Source of the DNA: CAZXWK01 sp964644675
GTDB lineage: Bacteria > Actinomycetota > Coriobacteriia > Anaerosomatales > JAAXUF01
Assembly: GCA_964644675.1 (NCBI GenBank)
Contig: CAZXWK010000023.1
Location: 1 to 33,941, forward strand
Direction of reading: 5' to 3'
DNA length: 33,941 bases
The notes under the pieces were generated by a model. It worked only from the letters and a program-made list of their open reading frames with translations. It searched no databases and was not told the DNA's origin. Every line of letters begins with the position of its first letter. The first letter of the stretch is position 1. Made by a program: the position numbers and the translations under genes. Shown piece by piece: positions 32,135 to 33,941 of this stretch.

Positions 32135-32620
32135 ATGTTCAGGAAGCTGCTCTACACGGTGCTTGGCGCGGTGACCGCGCTCTCGATCGGCGCGGCCGGC
32201 GCGTACTTCACCACGCAGGTCCAGGTCGCCGATAGCGTCATCCGCGCGGGATCGGTGGCCGTCTCGACCGTGCCGACGACCGCGCCCCTCGCGATCGACG
32301 CCCTCGCGCCCGGCACGACGGCCACGCGAACGATGTCGGTCGTCAACGACGGGTCACTCCCGACGGACATCGTGATCACTGCCTCGAAGAAGGCCGGCAT
32401 CAGCGAGTTCTACGAGTCGCTGACCGCCACGGTGACGTGTGCCGACACCAAGCTCTACGAGGGCTCGCTCTCGGCGCTCCGTACGACGCCGCTGCGCCTG
32501 GCCCCGGCGGCACGAGGGGACGTGCGGTTCGAGATCGGCCTGCCCGCGGGGGTCGGCAACGAGCTGGCCACCGACTACGCCAGGGTGTCGCTGTACGTCG
32601 ATGCGGAGCAGGCGCACTGA
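32135..32620 (+). CDS. TasA/camelysin-like secreted protein with SipW-type signal peptide
   Basis: 161 residues with an AAGGAGGA site. The N-terminus FRKLLYTVLGAVTALSIGAAGAYFTTQVQ, then an IRAGSVAVSTV stretch, has the layout of SipW-dependent substrates: basic start, hydrophobic core, a cleavage region before AYFT and an AG(T/S)-V-x-V strand. The mature part is a predicted beta-sandwich (RTMSVVNDGSLPTDIVIT) like TasA/CalY, with a single cysteine (VTCADTK). TasA proteins form extracellular biofilm fibres. The dedicated peptidase gene overlaps its stop by one base (TGATG), which supports the substrate-enzyme pairing. A fibre role is inferred from family only. Confidence 0.8.
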   Translation: MFRKLLYTVLGAVTALSIGAAGAYFTTQVQVADSVIRAGSVAVSTVPTTAPLAIDALAPGTTATRTMSVVNDGSLPTDIVITASKKAGISEFYESLTATVTCADTKLYEGSLSALRTTPLRLAPAARGDVRFEIGLPAGVGNELATDYARVSLYVDAEQAH

Positions 32621-33096
32621 TGCGGGCAGCGGGGAGGTTCGTCGCCGAGACGACGCTGGTCGTCGGCGCGCTGGGTCTCGTCACGGTCGGCGTGCTGCAG
32701 GGCTACGTACCGCTGAGGGTCGGTGGATCGTCGATGCATCCCGCGCTGCACGCGGGCGACCTGGTGCTCGTGCGTCGGCACGCCCGGGTGAGCGTGGGCG
32801 ACGTCGTGCTGATCCGTGCGGCGGGACACGGGCCCGTGCTGCACCGGGCGGTCGGAGTGCTCGCGGACGGCTCGGTGCGCACGCGTGGGGACGCGAACGA
32901 GGTCGATGACCTCGAGCCGGCGGCTCCGAACAGCGTCGCGGGGGTCGTGGTGGGCCACGTGCCGGTCGGGCGCCTCGTCGAAAGGTGGCGGTCGAGCCGC
33001 GCAGTGGGGTACCATGGCGGCTCAACCGAACAGTACTCGGCGATGACGGAGACGACGTCCTCAAGCGTGTCTGCCGACCAGGGAAGGGCCCCGTGA
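32620..33096 (+). CDS. SipW-type (ER-type) signal peptidase I
   Basis: 158 residues from ATG 32620, overlapping the TasA-like gene. One N-terminal membrane helix (about 11-28) precedes the catalytic Ser38 in GGSSMHPALHAGDLVLV. The general base is His75 in PVLHRAVGV rather than Lys, and the conserved TRGDANEVDD block (D91) follows. This Ser-His form marks the archaeal/ER/SipW branch of family S26. It should cleave the neighbouring TasA-like protein. Unlike many SipW proteins it shows no second C-terminal membrane helix; after about residue 125 the tail is hydrophilic (GGSTEQYSAMTETTSSSVSADQG). That tail coincides with the 5' part of the pheS T-box leader. Confidence 0.88.
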   Translation: MRAAGRFVAETTLVVGALGLVTVGVLQGYVPLRVGGSSMHPALHAGDLVLVRRHARVSVGDVVLIRAAGHGPVLHRAVGVLADGSVRTRGDANEVDDLEPAAPNSVAGVVVGHVPVGRLVERWRSSRAVGYHGGSTEQYSAMTETTSSSVSADQGRAP

Positions 33097-33350
33097 CTGG
33101 AAGGGCCGCACGGTCAGGCACGAGCGACGGTTCCCTCCACCAGCCGCGACCTGAAGGGTCGGCCACCTGGCCGGCCGAGTAGGGAAGCCGGAGCCCCCGA
33201 TACCGGGCTGTGCGGGTGAGACGCCCGCTGATGCGGCGGAGTCTCGCCGCGCGAGAGGGTCCGCCAGACGCGGGCCAACCGAGGTGGTACCGCGGGAGCC
33301 GACTCCCGTCCTTGGGCGTAGAGCCCGGGGCGGAGGGTCGGCTCCCTTCG
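33022..33350 (+). promoter_or_regulatory. T-box riboswitch of pheS
   Basis: The T-box core AGGTGGTACCGCGG lies at 33282-33295; its TGGT (33285-33288) can pair with the ACCA end of uncharged tRNA. A terminator follows: GGGAGCCGAC (33294-33303) with GTCGGCTCCC (33337-33346), then TTCGTAT. The core overlaps the 5' side of the terminator stem as expected for antitermination. The only TTC in the leader is at 33131-33133 and is the candidate Phe specifier; I could not fold stem I with certainty. The 5' boundary is a guess from a possible -10 TACCAT at 33010-33015. Confidence 0.85.
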
Positions 33351-33382
33351 TATACGACGGCGATGGAAGGTGCGGCAGGCAC

Positions 33383-33941
33383 ATGGGTGTCACGGAAGAG
33401 CTGCTCGAACTGAAGCAGAGCGGTCTGGACGCGATAGCGGGCGCGAGCGATCTCTCCGCGCTCGAGTCGGTGCGCGTCGGGCTGCTCGGCAAGAAGGGAT
33501 CGCTGACCGGGGTGCTGCGGGGGCTCGGGTCGCTGCCGCCCGAAGAGCGTCCCGTCGTCGGGAAGGTGAGTAACGAGGTCCGCGACGCGCTCGAGTCGGC
33601 GCTCGAGGAGCGTCACCGGCAGCTGGCCTCGGCCGCGCTGGAGGCGCGCATCGGTGCGGAAGCCATCGACGTGACGCTTCCGGGTCGTTCACGGCCCGTC
33701 GGTGCCCGCCACCTCATCGAACAGATCACGGCGGAGGTCGTCGAGATCTTCCTCGGCCTGGGGTATCGCATCGCCGAAGGCCCTGAGGTCGAACTCGACT
33801 ATTACAACTTCACCGCGCTCAACACGCCGCCGGATCATCCTGCCCGCAGCCTCGCTGACACTTTCTACGTGCGCGACCTCTCGGGAGAGCGCGCGGTCGT
33901 CGAGGGCGAGAGTGACGTGCTGCTCAGGACGCACACCAGTC
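33383..33941 (+). CDS. pheS: Phenylalanyl-tRNA synthetase alpha subunit, N-terminal part (partial)
   Basis: 186 residues before the window ends, from ATG 33383 with GGAAGGTG ten bases upstream. The N-terminal coiled-coil tRNA-binding arm (VTEELLELKQSGLDAI, VRVGLLGKKGSLTGVLRGLGSLPPEERPVVGKVSNEVRDAL) precedes the start of the class II core: LPGRSRPVGARHLIEQ, YRIAEGPEVELDYYNFTALNTPPDHPARSLADTFYV and LLRTHTS. Those blocks are diagnostic of PheS. With PheT it charges tRNA-Phe. Expression is probably controlled by the T-box just upstream. The C-terminal catalytic part and pheT lie beyond the window. Confidence 0.96.
   Translation, partial: MGVTEELLELKQSGLDAIAGASDLSALESVRVGLLGKKGSLTGVLRGLGSLPPEERPVVGKVSNEVRDALESALEERHRQLASAALEARIGAEAIDVTLPGRSRPVGARHLIEQITAEVVEIFLGLGYRIAEGPEVELDYYNFTALNTPPDHPARSLADTFYVRDLSGERAVVEGESDVLLRTHTS

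Overview
The window is a GC-rich, gene-dense bacterial chromosome segment. It most resembles an anaerobic actinobacterium of the class Coriobacteriia (Anaerosomatales/OPB41-like). This placement is inferred from GC and codon bias, a group 3 [NiFe] hydrogenase with HdrA/MvhD-type iron-sulfur protein, a giant multiheme c-type cytochrome, a NapH-like ferredoxin membrane protein, TANNNT -10 elements with apparently leaderless mRNAs, and a T-box before pheS. No insertion sequence, prophage or CRISPR array was seen.

Layout. 1-3777: chemotaxis genes (end of a methyl-accepting receptor, hybrid cheA with a C-terminal receiver, cheB). 3926-8189: a leader RNA that looks like a compact molybdenum/tungsten-cofactor riboswitch, then an overlapping hydrogenase operon (short HdrA-MvhD fusion, small subunit, large subunit, 80-residue orphan). 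The maturation endopeptidase is encoded convergently (8229-8669). 8723-11785: murI, a metallo-beta-lactamase-fold hydrolase, rph and rdgB, tightly packed. 11895-13556: an unrecognised membrane-anchored protein, a NapH-like Fe-S membrane protein and a small Cys-rich membrane protein. 13561-14918: six tRNA genes (Pro, Gly, Arg, His, Lys, then Leu) with several separate promoters, and crcB in between. 14975-18318: tig-clpP-clpX. Then a small Cys-rich protein on the minus strand, valS, folC, a membrane zinc-ribbon protein and thrS, ending in a strong terminator at 25531. 25597-30237 (minus strand): a 66-residue protein, a 1132-residue cytochrome with 29 C-Xn-C-H motifs, and a HAMP sensor carrying a CX3CH motif. 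30393-31943: infC (AUC start, long leader with intrinsic terminator), rpmI and rplT. 32135-33096: a TasA/camelysin-like secreted protein with its own SipW-type signal peptidase. 33022-33941: T-box leader and the 5' part of pheS.

How the genes fit together. Two redox blocks stand out. The hydrogenase could feed electrons from H2 through MvhD and ferredoxin domains to a partner not in the window. The minus-strand block encodes a membrane-anchored, outward-facing electron conduit with a candidate haem-c sensor beside it. The cytochrome is built from four tandem modules of about 180 residues, in which long-spaced C-Xn-C-H motifs fall in the same slots that hold ordinary CXXCH motifs in sister modules. 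The TasA-like/SipW pair sits behind a leader that can fold in two mutually exclusive ways. These are the best candidates for undescribed biology; the rest is largely conserved housekeeping.
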